From Sinohyriopsis cumingii (lineage: Eukaryota > Mollusca > Bivalvia > Unionida > Unionidae): a DNA stretch of 64,000 nt. The notes beneath the pieces were generated by a model, which saw only the letters and a program-made list of their open reading frames with translations, was not told where the DNA came from and did no database searches. The translations under genes were made by a program, and so were the position numbers. The first letter of the stretch is position 1; every line of letters begins with the position of its first letter. Below, in pieces: positions 10,966-23,051 of this stretch. The DNA lies in the NCBI GenBank assembly GCA_028554795.2, contig CM068841.1, forward strand, positions 22,058,308-22,122,307, given 5' to 3'.

Positions 10966-11879
10966 AAAAATTTCAGATAGTCGGATGGAACATCAATACA
11001 CGTTTAGTTATTTTCTTTGATAAGAAGGTCAGATGGAACTTATATACAGTTTAGGTGATTTCTTCCGAGCATGAAGAACATTGCAGTAATATGTAATTTA
11101 AAAGCAGGATTTAAATTTTGATCTCCATGCATTTAAAAAAAATCTCAACCAGAATTGAAATCCATTAAACTTTGTACCTTCAAAACTGTCACACTAGCAG
11201 CCACTTCTGAAACTGACCACTGCACACAGGTGACAAACCATAGTTTGGTTAGAAAACACCAGACCACTGACTGTAGAAGGCAGGTTACCTTTGCATACAG
11301 GATATTTATATAGGAAAGTTGCCAGGGGTAAATCAGAATCTTCATTGTGAATATGTGTCAGCTGACTAATCAGGACAGGTTTGAACTGTAGTTATGTGTG
11401 GTAATAATCTCTGTTGTAGGTGTCTTAATTAATTCTTGTTTCTGGGTTTGGGGGTCAAAGGTGTACACTCAGAAGCATCAAATTACAATGAGATTTACAA
11501 ATATGTTCAGGCTTAATATATACCATCAGGGCAGGAAGACAAATTTATGTAACAGATTGGGTATTCTGACCTCTCAGTAACTCACTGGAGGGCATGGTGA
11601 GTTCAGGGGTGGGGGTTGTGGGCAGGCAGGGTGTTGAAATATGCAGGATAAAGTTTTCAGATCTATGATGGCATTTAATGAACATAATACAGCACTTTCA
11701 GATTTAAAAAAAAATACAGGATTTGAAGTCCAGGGACTGGAGGATTTTGGTTCGGAGAATTTCACATCTGAAACCTGATGCTAAGCATGTCTGCTGTGGA
11801 CAATTTTTTATACCCTATACTTCATTCTCAGGCCCTATGAGGCCACAGCAGTACACTGGTTGTGTTTTAAACCTTGAAT

Positions 11880-12240
11880 CTCTTTGGTTCTGAGTTTGCT
11901 TTCAGATACCATCATGTGTTAAGGTATGTGAAGTTTGCTTTCAGACTCCATTATGTGTTAGGTTTGTGAAGTTTCTTTTCAGTTACCAGTATGTGTTATG
12001 TGCAGTTTGCTTTCAGATACCATAAGGTGTTTTGGTATGTGAAGTTTGCTTTCCAAATACCATCATGTGTTAAGGTATGTGAGGTTTGCTTCAGATACAA
12101 TCACTTTGTTAAGGTATGTGAGGTTTGCCATCAGATACAATCATTTTGTTAAGGTATGTGAGGTTTGCTTTCCAATACCATCATGTGTTAAGGTATGTGA
12201 TGTTTGCCTTCAGATACAATCACTTTGTTAAGGTATGTTA
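11880..12240. repeat. 39-bp minisatellite with acceptor-like and donor-like words
   Basis: About nine units of 37-39 bp. The full unit is gtttgctttcag, then ataccatcatgtgttaag, then gtatgtgaa, so it reads like an acceptor, an 18-nt mini-exon and a donor. The first full unit has its putative exon at 11906-11923. Several units have lost one or other site. Confidence 0.88.
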
Positions 12241-12741
12241 TTGCTCATCATAGGTCTCTGGTTTCTTCTGGAAAAAATGTGCAAAAGGGTGTTTCAGTTT
12301 CTCTTTTGAAAGCCACTACTTTCACCACAAAGAATAGGCCACACTCATAAGAAGTTAGTCTTTTGTCTTCAAACTACTGTCTTCTTTGGACCCTTGTTCC
12401 CAAATTTGTCTCCAGGACCCCATCAGGGTACTGAAGTGGTATGTAATATGAATTGAGCTATTTAAAAGAGAGAAATCTCACTTGTTCTTAAGACTCCAAA
12501 AAAGAAAGGGGTGATATTTCCAATCAGGCTCTGTTATCCTAGATCAGCTGAGTTGTCTGCTCAGCCTAATGGGATTTAACCCAACAGTAAATAAATTTCT
12601 TATGCGTATCAGCTCATGAGATTATGGCAGTTGCCAATAACTTAGCATTTAAGTGTAACTGCTCCCTAACTGAAATCGTAAAAGCCATGGGATGGAAGTC
12701 AGAGGCATCATTCTCTCTTGGAGACCTTTCATTTCAAAGGG

Positions 12742-12986
12742 GGCCCAGAGTGGCCGAGTGGTCTAAAGCGCTCTCCGTTACAAATCACTGCCATCTCATC
12801 TCTGCGTGGGTTCGAGTCTAGGATTCGGCCAATGTGGGTATGTGAGAAAGCTTGCCAGTTGCTTCTCGTGGGTCGGTGGTTCTTCCCGGGGTTTTCCTGG
12901 GTTCTTCCTCCACCATTAATACTGGCTGCTATGCATAGCCTATCATGTGCTGAAAAATGGCATTAAACCCCACAACAACAACAACA
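12742..12986 (+). mobile_element. tRNA-derived SINE, family A (full length)
   Basis: Head gagtggccgagtggtctaaa and B box gggttcgagtc, with the body and caacaac tail as in the 7786 copy. A perfect 13-bp target duplication, tcatttcaaaggg, lies at 12729-12741 and 12987-12999. Confidence 0.94.
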
Positions 12987-13747
12987 TCATTTCAAAGGGC
13001 TTACTTTGACCTGGTAGTATCTATATCAGCATTGTGACAGGCTGCCTTTCCAGGTCACCTAAGAGTTTGACAGGCTGGCTTCTCGGGTCACCCAGCAGGT
13101 TCTTAGCAAGATGGGTTACTCTACTTCTGCTGGATTTGCAGGAGCAAAATATTTTACAGGAGCAAAATATTTTATCTAAACTGTTTCTGTTCATTGACCA
13201 TGTGCTGACCCTAGCACATAACACACATGAGACTCAAAACAGCATGTAAGGGTATGTAACTCACTTTACCTCTGACCTCTTGATGTTTTATGATCAGGTA
13301 ATGTATTTGAAGAAGATGAAGTAAATTTCTTTCACAGATATTCACTCAGTCATAACATGGACATACCCTCCTAAGCCCAATGTTCCATTTACATCCTTGG
13401 AAGAGTGTACTACTCCAATGGTAGCTGATGATATATACATTTGGCACTGAGCCCACTTTCCAAGTGGAGATCACTTTTGTCTGACATTAATCTCAACAGC
13501 CTAACATTTTTTTTTGTACTTTTGTTGTTAAAGCAAACCCCAAAAAATGGTATATGTTTTTCCTTGCTTAGGCAGGCTAGATTGGCAGTGGATGTAAACT
13601 TAAGATAATGGTTTCTTTTGAGTTCTGAATTTTCCTGTTTCGGAAAGACCAACTTACACTGTCATCACAGCCAGTGAGAGAATGTCATATAAGCGGTTAC
13701 AGCTTCAGTAGAATCCTCATAAAACTTAAGTTGAAATTTCTCTTCAG

Positions 13748-13893
13748 GCCATCTATGACCGGATGTTCTCCTGGATTGTGACTCGCATTAATGAAGTCAT
13801 TGACCCCAAAGAGAGTGGAACAGGATATGTCGGCAAGGGAACTGTAATTGGTGTGCTGGATATATATGGGTTTGAAATCTTTCAAAACAACAG
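13748..13893 (+). CDS. Myo1d: Myo1d-like exon 5 (switch II)
   Basis: A 146-nt exon, entering in phase 0 and leaving after two bases of a Ser codon. The acceptor is tttctcttcag and the donor is cag|gtactt. It encodes [19 protein letters not shown], a short variable loop, then [24 protein letters not shown] is switch II, which contacts the ATP gamma-phosphate. The split Ser codon completes in exon 6 as S-FEQ, giving the invariant NNSFEQ. The exon end and its donor are tandemly duplicated 52 bp downstream. Confidence 0.96.
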
Positions 13894-13974
13894 GTACTTG
13901 AATTGTCACAGTAAATAAAAATGTTGAAATCTTTTAAAACAACAGGTACTTGAATTATCACTGTAAATAAAAAT
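13871..13974. repeat. 52-bp duplication spanning the exon 5 donor
   Basis: The last 23 exon bases plus 29 intron bases (13871-13922) are repeated at 13923-13974 with few changes, including caaaacaacaggtacttgaa / taaaacaacaggtacttgaa. This places a second copy of the donor at 13946. Confidence 0.93.
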
Positions 13975-15655
13975 GTTGAATACTGTCAAATATGTGCAGA
14001 TTTTGCAAGGAAACAAAATTTGCACTAGAATTCCCTTGAAAGTACCATATTTTGGTTCTTACAATTTGCACTTTTTATACCAGCTTTTCATATTTTCTGG
14101 AAGGGGTGTGTGCTCATTTTGCAGTATTAAAAATTATTTTAATAGTTTGATCTTATAAGAGAAACACAGCACTAAAGCAGCCTAAATACATCATATCCTT
14201 ATGAAATACTGAAATTGTTGTGTCATATCTATGTTGTTAATAGTTTTATTTAAAAAATTACAAATGCTTACAAACCTCTGTAGTCTTCTTCTTTGATCGT
14301 TTATGCTAATACATTGTTTTGTTTTACATCTCAGTGTACTTTTTGTTCCTTGACTCAGCAGGATATTCACATCTATTTCATCTTGAATATTTTCAAGCAG
14401 TGCAGAATACTGGTAACATTGAAACATGAAAATAAACAAAGAGTTATTGCATCAAAGCTGAAATATATTGATTATTCTTTGGAAAATAAATTTGGTTCTT
14501 TATTTACTTCTTTGTGGCTATATAGTTATAGTGATTAATGCTTTATTGGCTCAACTTGCTTTGTTAAGTTGTACTAAGTATAGGTACAATTCATTGTCTT
14601 GGTAAATTTGTAAAATTTGTAATTTATCTACTGGGGTGGGGGGGAATAAACTTGGTTCTTTCAGTGCATCCCCTGGGATTGCAAGATTGAGAGCCATAAA
14701 TCCCCTTGGTGTTAGAACTTGGGGTCAGATTGAGTAAAAAATTAAAACCTTGGTGTCAAAATTGGGAGTCGAGTTAAAAATGGTGGGTCTCTGATGCAGT
14801 GAGGGAACACTGTAATCTAGTTTTATTTTGCATAATAAATCACTGTATTTAATACTTCTTTGTGATTGTACAGTGATCAGTGCTTCAGTGACTCAGCATG
14901 TTTTACTCAGCATGGTGTTTTCAAAGGGTGTCTGTGCCAGCTAAAGCTTTGATGTACCCCAACATAATTATGATGCAGTGTCAGTGTAACAGTTAGCTTA
15001 GACATTGAGATATGTTTCAGAGGTGTCATGCTAGTCCAGAGAGATATAAATATAAATACCTGCACATAAAAATATAAATATGAATATTCACATAGTATCT
15101 TCAGTTCAGTGTTGGACTGAGTGTAAAAACCTCCAACAATTGAACAACAACTTAACCATCCTGACCTTTATACAAGTATTAAATACTGACAGAAATCAAG
15201 AGAGAAGCAGTCAAGCAGTATTCTGTTGTAAACCACTCATATAACAAATCATGATCAGTTCACAATCATGAATGGCTGAATGTTGTTTCCTGCTTAAAAT
15301 GTAGAGAAATCATCAAGATTTTGCAACTTTAGATATAATGTGCACATTATATGTCAGAACTAAGTTTTTCACTGCCTGGTGGGCCAAATATTAGGGGTTA
15401 TACATACCATAATATGACAAATGATGCAGCAAAGCTTGAAATGTAGAGGTCGCTGATCGGTAGGTTGCCCATTTATTTTACAGCAAGTACAGAGGATTTA
15501 CTTTATAAACATTTCATAAAAACTAACATTTTTTATTTGCCCTGCACTTACTTGGCTTGTTGGTGCCAATCACAAAATTTAAGTTTCTCAGTGTTACTAT
15601 AAATAAGGAGTAAAATTTGCTAGCAATGTGTGTGTTATATTTCATTGTAATATGT
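13975..15655 (+). other. Intron 5, unstructured part
   Basis: About 1.7 kb of AT-rich sequence in which no repeat, RNA gene or coding exon was recognised. The 41-bp acceptor array follows. Confidence 0.5.
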
Positions 15656-15665
15656 CATAAATTGG

Positions 15666-16230
15666 TTATATCTCAGTTTTGACAGCAAGGTGCTTGTTAC
15701 ATTGTGTTATATTTCAGTTTTGACAGCAAGGTGCTTGTTATATTGTGTTATATTTCAGTTTTGACAGCAAGGTGCTTGTTATATTGTGTTATATTTCAGT
15801 TTTGACAGCAAGGTGCTTGTTATATTGTGTTATATTTCAGTTTTGACAGCAAGGTGCTTGTTATATTGTGTTATATTTCAGTTTTGACAGCAAGGTGCTT
15901 GTTATATTGTGTTATATTTCAGTTTTGACAGCAAGGTGCTTGTTATATTGTGTTATATTTCAGTTTTGACAGCAAAGTGCTTGTTATATTGCATTATAAT
16001 ATTCTTGGTTATATTTCAGTTTTGACAGCAAGGTGCTTGTTATATTGTGTTATATTTCAGTTTTGACAGCAAGATGCTTGTTATATTGTGTTATAATATT
16101 CTTGGTTATGTTTCAGTTTTGACAGCAAGGTGCTTGTTATATTGTGTTATAATATGTCTTGGTTATATTTCAGTTTTGACAGCAAGGTGCTTGTTATATT
16201 GCTTTATAATATGCCTTGGTTATATTTCAG
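15666..16230. repeat. 41-bp minisatellite built from the exon 6 acceptor
   Basis: Units of 41 bp (ttttgacagcaaggtgcttg, ttatattgtgttatatttca, g), later expanded to 52-57 bp. Acceptor-like words (mostly ttatatttcag) end at 15676, 15717, 15758, 15799, 15840, 15881, 15922, 15963, 16019, 16060, 16116 and 16173, before the real one at 16230. The bases after each decoy (ttttgacagc) resemble the true exon start (cttcgaacag). Confidence 0.94.
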
Positions 16231-16456
16231 CTTCGAACAGTTATGCATCAACTACTGCAATGAGAAGTTACAGCAACTGTTCATTGAACTAGTCCTGAAA
16301 CAGGAACAGGAGGAATACATGAAAGAGGGGATTGCCTGGGTTCATGTAGACTATTTCAACAACAAGATTATATGTGACCTCATCGAACAGCCACATAAGG
16401 GAATACTTGCCATATTGGACGAAGCTTGTCTGAATGTTGGCAAAGTCACTGATGAG
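16231..16456 (+). CDS. Myo1d: Myo1d-like exon 6 (relay helix region)
   Basis: A 226-nt exon (1 + 75 codons). The acceptor is ttatatttcag, immediately after a 41-bp array containing a dozen near-identical acceptors. It encodes [68 protein letters not shown]: the relay helix and following region of class I myosins. The donor at 16457 is gtctgt, which is weak. The reading frame stays open for 35 more codons and then meets a TAG that directly abuts a strong gtaagt (16565). The boundary at 16456 is preferred because VTDE continues as MFLSAM in exon 7, as in other class I myosins. Confidence 0.94.
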
Positions 16457-16564
16457 GTCTGTCCATTTTACCAATCATTTGTTCTATTTGTATTTCCTAC
16501 CACTGCAGTGGTTGACCTTGGCTATCCCTCTATTTGTGAAACCTTGGTTAAGTTTTGCATTTAG

Positions 16565-16570
16565 GTAAGT
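16565..16570 (+). promoter_or_regulatory. Strong candidate alternative donor after exon 6
   Basis: AG|GTAAGT directly after an in-frame TAG (16562-16564), 108 nt past the homology-predicted donor. Use of this site would end the protein soon after GKVTDE. Confidence 0.5.
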
Positions 16571-17816
16571 TTCAATGAACACATTTCTTTAACTGTTGCA
16601 TCATCCTCTAATTTTTCATTTAATTTTTCATGTGAAAAAATTAATATTTTGTTCAAAGTATGACAAGATAAGAAATAATCATTTTGGGGAGGAGATAGCA
16701 CATGAGGAAATACAGGACCTGAAGTCAAGAAGGATTCCCAGATATTTACATAATCATCAGCATTGAATTCACATGCATCAGACATAGTTATGCTAATGCG
16801 ATATGCACTAGTATCTGTTGTTAAAATTTGCTTAGGTATGTGTATATGAGAATAGACAAGTTATAAAATGACTCATTATGACATGGATATGGGTATTCCA
16901 TCAGTTTTCTTCTTGAACCTCTTTATACAAATAAAATATGCTGCCTACATATAAGAGAGAGAGAGAGAGCATTCTTCATGCTATTTTGTTTAATGTAACA
17001 TACTGCCTTTTCTAGGTGTGGCTTTTTTTCAGAGAGAAAACAGTAATAACATAGTAAATAGAAATTATAAAATTACTTACCATACTCCTTCATTTTCAGG
17101 GATATATACTAATTTATATTTAAATATTGATAATATTTCTATCCATATTGACTCCAATTAGTTTAAATCTCAAGAATGACCATTTATATAGTATACTGTG
17201 CTGTTTTCTTTGCAATGACCTCTCCATTCAGTGACCTCTCCGTTCCCACCAAATAAGATTACCCTTTATCAGTAAGTGCATGTGCTCTTAGGTGGCATGT
17301 GGTTTGATCTTTGCTCATGCTAGCTGTAACTTTGAATTTAAAGCTTTTGATGACAAGAACAAAAGGTGTCACTGGTTGACAAACTTTCATTACTAACACT
17401 TGGTACTACACAGTATACCATACTTTAACGTGAAAAGACCTTTGATGAAACAAAAAATGATTGAAAATATATGTCCAGTAGCACATGTCCATAAAATTAA
17501 TTCAAATAAAATATGTTGATTAAAAAACCGTGTTTATTGTCTTCAGAGTTGAACCTAAGAAATAACGATGGATTATAGCATGAGCTCTATATATAGATAA
17601 AATGGATTAATCTTCGTACATGCATGGTAATTAAAGGTCTGAAAGACCCAAAATGTGTCATTTTGGCCATACCTGCCATATTCCCAGACAGTGTTGGGTT
17701 TTTGAGACTCAAAAGTGTGTTTTGAGGTCCCAAAGGGGGTCATTGTGCATGATTGAACAAAACTTTGATGTTATCCAATTGAGAAGAAGCTGTCTTTTGA
17801 TATAACCCTATTGGAG

Positions 17817-18065
17817 GGTCCTCGAGTGTCCGAGTGGTCTAAAGCGCTCACCATTACGGATCACTGTCATCTCACCTCTGTCTGCGTGGGTTCGCATCTC
17901 TGTCTTGGCCAGTGTGGGTACATGAGAATACTTGCCAGTAGCTTCTCGTAGGTTGGTGGTTCTTTCTGGGGTTTTCCTGGGTTCTTCCTCCACCATTTAT
18001 AGGGGCTGCCATTTTTAGCCTATCTTGTGCTGAAAAATAGCATTGAACCCTACAACAACAACAAC
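17817..18065 (+). mobile_element. tRNA-derived SINE, family A (full length)
   Basis: Head gagtgtccgagtggtctaaa, B-box-like gggttcgcatc and a body ending cattgaaccctacaac plus caa repeats. The imperfect flanking duplication is cctattgga / ccaattgga. Confidence 0.9.
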
Positions 18066-19573
18066 ATAAGCCAATTGGAAATGATTGGAAATTCAAATCT
18101 AAATTAAAAAATTAACTTGCTGTTTTTTTTCTTCAAAGCATTTAATACACTTACAAAGAAAGAAATAGTTGGTAGACTTAACATTACCAAATATCTATGC
18201 CATACACATGCATGCAAACACTCACATAACCACAACCACACTGACATTGAATAAAAACAAACACCAAGTTTATGTCTTTAAAATCCATTGGATGTCAAAA
18301 TATATGCTTAATTTGTAAGCACATTAATCTTTAGATTTTAGACTTGATTTGTTGAACCAATTTCAATGGTCAATTTTTTTACTACAGTCCATTAATTACG
18401 ACTTTTGTGACTCAACAGTATATAAAAGGTATGGAAAAATCGCATGAAATATTGTAATACAGGAGTGGCCCTTGCACCACCACACATCCAGTCTTTTTCA
18501 GTGAAAAAAGATGTCAGCCACATCTTTTGGCATGTTTTAACAATAAATGTTCCAAAACTTAGTCTAATTATCAGTATGGCCATCAGGCAAGTGCTCTTCC
18601 CTTTCATAGAGAAGCACCAAATGTATTATTTGCCAGTTACAACTAGTCATGGCATCATCTTGACTACTGCCAAGTCTCACCAGTTCTGGTTACAGTGATC
18701 TGTCACCCTAACATACCTAGTTCTAGACCCAAGATGTAGGTGGCATCTGACATCTGCAAAACTACTTCCAGCCCAGGCTGTATTATGGACACACAGCGGA
18801 TCTGCTCTAGATTTTAACTTTACACATTTTCCCCTACTGAACCTCTGAAGGCATCAGAGACCAGCACTGGACCATTCATTCAATGGTCCTGACTCTGTGA
18901 TGACCTATGCATGGTATTGGTCATGATGATTACCTTTTTCCTGTACGTATCTCACAACCAGTACATGGAAATTACTATTTCCTAATATGGATGGATTCTT
19001 AGCCTCACTTGATATCAGTGATGTTTTTCCCCCATTTAGTCACAGTTACCTTTTCTGGATGGTTTTCTGTTGCCCACCACCTCAGACAGGATGTATGTTC
19101 CCCATGTTGTATTTATACATATGGCTTAATTACACTCGTTACTACGGGTACAATTTAGTATCAACTTTGTGACAGTATTTCTTTCATAATAGTAATGACG
19201 GCCATGAAAGCCATGAAAGTAAATAAAAATGACCAGTGCTTGTAGTGATGGCATATTGTTCCGAGATATATATTAACAATGCTGTCTCTGAATATTGCAC
19301 AAAACACAGACAGTAGGGAGTTTAATAAAACGCACATTAATGCCATCTATACTTGCTTATAAGTCGAGTTCCAGTCTCACTGGAAACTGCAAATATCCAT
19401 ATTGGCTGTCACATAATGCACCAGCAGTTCTGGGTCGCTGTTGTTTGTTCAGATTAATCAGGAGAACATGTAGGTGATTATATATGGTGCTTGGATTGTT
19501 TGAATATGGTTTGCTTGAATTAGTAAAAGATGCATTGTAGATTATTATATTCCCTTCTCTGACCATTTTACAG

Positions 19574-19630
19574 ATGTTCCTGTCAGCCATGACACAGAAA
19601 CTGAAAAGTGACAGGTTCACTTGCAGAGCT
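19574..19630 (+). CDS. Myo1d: Myo1d-like exon 7
   Basis: A 57-nt exon of 19 codons, phase 0. The acceptor is accattttacag and the donor is a consensus gtgagt. It encodes MFLSAMTQKLKSDRFTCRA, the helix after VTDE in class I myosins (VTDE-xFLxAxxxKL). It is short, but motif continuity with exon 6, good splice sites and phase match to exon 8 support it. Confidence 0.88.
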
Positions 19631-20297
19631 GTGAGTATAGTCATTTTTCTTTTCATTTCTTTTTTAACATCAAAAGGTTATTACTTTTAGAACTGTTAAA
19701 ATAATTTATGTGCTAATGAAAATTAAATTTTTGCTGAATATCTTATCTGGAAGGTTAGTATTTCTTTTTATTTACTAAGGTGAACAGATGAGGAGACCTC
19801 AGACTGTGTTTTGTTTAGCCGTGTGTGCAGGTTTTAAAAGCATTAATATTGATGAAGCAACAAAATACACAAATATTTACAATAACTATAGAAATAACTC
19901 TTTTAGAAATGCAAATAACTTGTTAAGAAAAAACGACAGAAACCTCATTCACACCAGTCACATTTTCACAAGCCAACTGCACAAACCCTCTCAGCTCTTT
20001 TTTCACCCATGGCTGCCTGAGATAAGATTTGTCCAGTTCTCATGAATATGCATCAACAAAATTACTTGATCAATGAACCAAGTGACCTATCAATTGATAA
20101 AAGGCTGTGTTTGAAAGAAAACATCAAATTGGCTCACTCGGTCAGCATGAAAGTCATGCTGAGTGACCTTTCCAAGAGAGTTTTACTTGAGGTCTCAATG
20201 ACTGGTTAAGCAGGTTTTTAATTATTAATGGAATGGGGGGAATCTTACCACAGGTAGCTGTTTGCAAAAAGAAACTATAGCAGAAATTTGACTGGTA

Positions 20298-21600
20298 CAG
20301 TGGAACCCCACTATAACGTGATAATTGGGGTCCAAAAAATCAGATCGCGTTAATAGCAGGATCGCATTAATAGCGGGGTTGCATTAATGTGGGGTTTTAC
20401 AGCATTTTTCTTTTTTCAGAGAACAATGCATTGGCACATATATGTTTATTCATGTCTAATGTATATCATGAATAGGGTATCAACACCGTTTACTATTGTG
20501 GCATGCAGTTCATCCCTTATGCAAGCAGTTCCGTTGAAAAAGTGCACACAGATTTAAAATATTCAATAATTTTGTCACAGATCATTGTATCTGAATTCAA
20601 CATTTAATATATAGCATGAACAGTGTGTTAACACCATTTACTTACAGTCTGATATTGTACCATCGTGGCATGCAGTTAATCCATGTAATTCCATTGCAAA
20701 AATTGCATACATGTTTAAACTATTCAGTAAGTATGTCACAGATCATTATGTGCCTGAATTCATTGGGAAAAATTAACAGCAAAACTATGTTAAGAAAAAT
20801 GAAGCACATGTATGGTTCATTACATTCTATGAACGGTGTCTGTACAAATTTCATACTGCTAAAATTTTATATGCATTTCTGTGTACCTATATCCATTGTA
20901 AATTTCCAATAATTAGCATTTGTACGCCTATTCATTTGAATGAGTACAACAAGAATAATTAACAAATAACACATGCTTTCAGTGTGCATATAACCTTTAC
21001 TTCAGACTTTGTGAATATCGAAAGAAACATGTGAAAAATACTTTTATAAAGATTTTTAAGCTGAACGCATGTACAGTTCCATACCTTTTCAATTTCCAGT
21101 TAATAAAGTGGACATTATTTACCTGTCAACTGATTTCATCTAATAACACCGCCAAGCCCAGCAGATATGTTGGCGGCTTTCGTTTTTTGATGTTTTTTAA
21201 ATTGTAAGAATCTTTTATCAATCACTGCATTGTCTACTGCTTGGTTGAGTATGCAGTTAAAGAAGAAACACATGTCGGCTATTGTTTGAGCAGCGATTTT
21301 ATACAGAATTAATTGAAGACAATCACAAAGACAACTTACTGGCTTTACTCATGGATCAGTAATAAGTAACATTTCTGATAATGTTTATTTTTGCAGATTT
21401 TTTCCATACTATTGTAAATGTTTGTGTTATTTTTCCTTGCATTTTCTTTACTTAAACTAATTACCAGTATTCTCCTTATGTCAAAGAGCAATGTTTGAAA
21501 ATTGAATTGTATTTCTTTCGCTATAAACAGCATGTATTGTAGGAAGACTTCTATGACCTTCATTCACAACCTGTTATCAAGCATTGCACACTGATAATTA
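20298..21600. mobile_element. Tigger/pogo-like nonautonomous element (one end clear)
   Basis: The 5' end after TA reads cagtggaaccccactataac, like Tigger/pogo terminal repeats, followed by repeated cgcattaatagcgggg words. An internal duplication of about 150 bp (20460-20600 and 20610-20760) shares caacaccgtttac and gtcacagatcatt words. The 3' end is uncertain, so the boundary given is approximate. Confidence 0.5.
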
Positions 21601-22343
21601 TTAACTATGACAAGATTGAGAACTAAAATAAGTTTAAAGTAGAATTAGCTCTCTGTGAAACTTTTATGTAGTATGGCTGTTGTTTTTTTAGTACGGGTGT
21701 AACAGTTCATGTTCCAATTTGAAATCTTTTTTTTATTCATAGACTTTTATACATCACAATTGATGTTTGGCAATTATTTGCTGTATATACTTCCATATAA
21801 GCCAATCTCCCAAAACTGATGAGGTAAAACTTTAAAAAAGTACGTGACCCATGCATAAGCTGACCTATAAGTTCAGCCATACTGAAAACTTTTGTTATTG
21901 CAACTCCATGTGAATGGATAATCTTGGTGGTTAGAAAGGTTGAATGAGGTCTTTGATTGTTTTCATAGATCTTGTCATCTGTTCAACTTGGTACGTGTTA
22001 CATTGTTGTGTTTATTGAGCTGATTCATATTATTTATGTTGTCTTACACATCAGCCTTGGCTTTTGGCTTTAAATAGTTTAATTTAGTATATGTTGTCAT
22101 AGTTAACTTTAAAATGTAATGACAAGATAAGTAAACATTACCTTCTGACAATTGCAGTTCATTTGCTGAGGGACTTCATGCAATTTTCAAAAAAAAATGT
22201 AAACATTTATGATTCATATTTTTATTGCTCTCCATTTTTTATATATATAATAGTTCAATGCATGTTATATTTTAACAATATAAATAATTCAGGACCAGGT
22301 ATTAGTCCATCTAAATCTATTTTGTACATTATGTTTTTTTAAG

Positions 22344-22489
22344 CTTTCACCTGCTGATAAGACACTAGAGCACAACCGTGACTTTAGGATCCGCCATTAT
22401 GCTGGCGATGTCTCATATTCAGTTGTTGGATTCATTGACAAGAACAAGGATACATTGTTCCAGGACTTCAAGCGACTACTTTACAACAG
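22344..22489 (+). CDS. Myo1d: Myo1d-like exon 8 (HYAGDV segment)
   Basis: A 146-nt exon, phase 0 in and two bases over at the end. The acceptor is a T-run followed by aag, with a non-C base before AG, and the donor is gtatat. It encodes [20 protein letters not shown] then [20 protein letters not shown] and DFKRLLYNS. [23 protein letters not shown] is a strong myosin signature of the lower 50-kDa region, and FKRLLYNS is typical of class I. The final Ser codon is split with exon 9. Confidence 0.95.
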
Positions 22490-22724
22490 GTATATACATA
22501 TATGTCAGAATCACAGAGAAAACATTTTTGCATTTACTCTGTTATAAGTTGAATTGGCACCAATAATGATAGTGTCATACAGTTTTTTTTTTAAACCAAT
22601 AGCAAGAGCAGATAAAATTCAAGATGAGTATGGAAAAACCTTGCAAATAAGACCACTCATTGCACTTAAATATTAGTTATTATATTACAGAGGTGGTTTT
22701 CAAAACTACATGTACTTGCATTTA

Positions 22725-23034
22725 GACCGCTCCTGTGGCCTAGTGGTTAGAGCATGCGCCTCAGATGTGGGAGGTCGTGAGTTCAATTCCCTGGCGAGTC
22801 ATACCAAAGACTTACAAAAATGGTACTTACAGCTGTCTTGCTTAAGAGGTTAGTGTTAGGACTGGTCAACCTGGTGTCAGGATAATGTGACGCTATGACA
22901 TCATGGTACATGTCTGCAGAATGATGCCCCAGTGCTAGACATCAATATAAACTGTCACACTGCAGACATTGTAGCGATATGATTTTAAAAAAATTGAAAG
23001 CTACATTAAAAATCCAAATCACACACACACACAC
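22725..23034 (+). mobile_element. tRNA-derived SINE, family B (full length)
   Basis: Head tgtggcctagtggttagagc, B-box-like gagttcaattcc, body agtcataccaaagacttac and an (ac)n tail. A perfect 14-bp duplication, tgtacttgcattta, lies at 22711-22724 and 23035-23048. A hairpin element follows directly. Confidence 0.93.
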
Positions 23035-23051
23035 TGTACTTGCATTTAAGT

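Larger units (their letters stand above)
10966..13747 (+). other. Intron 4, distal part
   Basis: Contains the 39-bp array 11880-12240 and the SINE 12742-12986. 10966-11879, 12241-12728 and 13000-13747 show no recognisable gene or repeat. Confidence 0.5.
16457..19573 (+). other. Intron 6
   Basis: Holds the alternative donor at 16565, a short (GA)n run near 16954-16970, and one SINE (17817-18065). A weak hairpin-family relic lies at about 19372-19452. 18066-19370 has nothing else recognisable. Confidence 0.5.
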
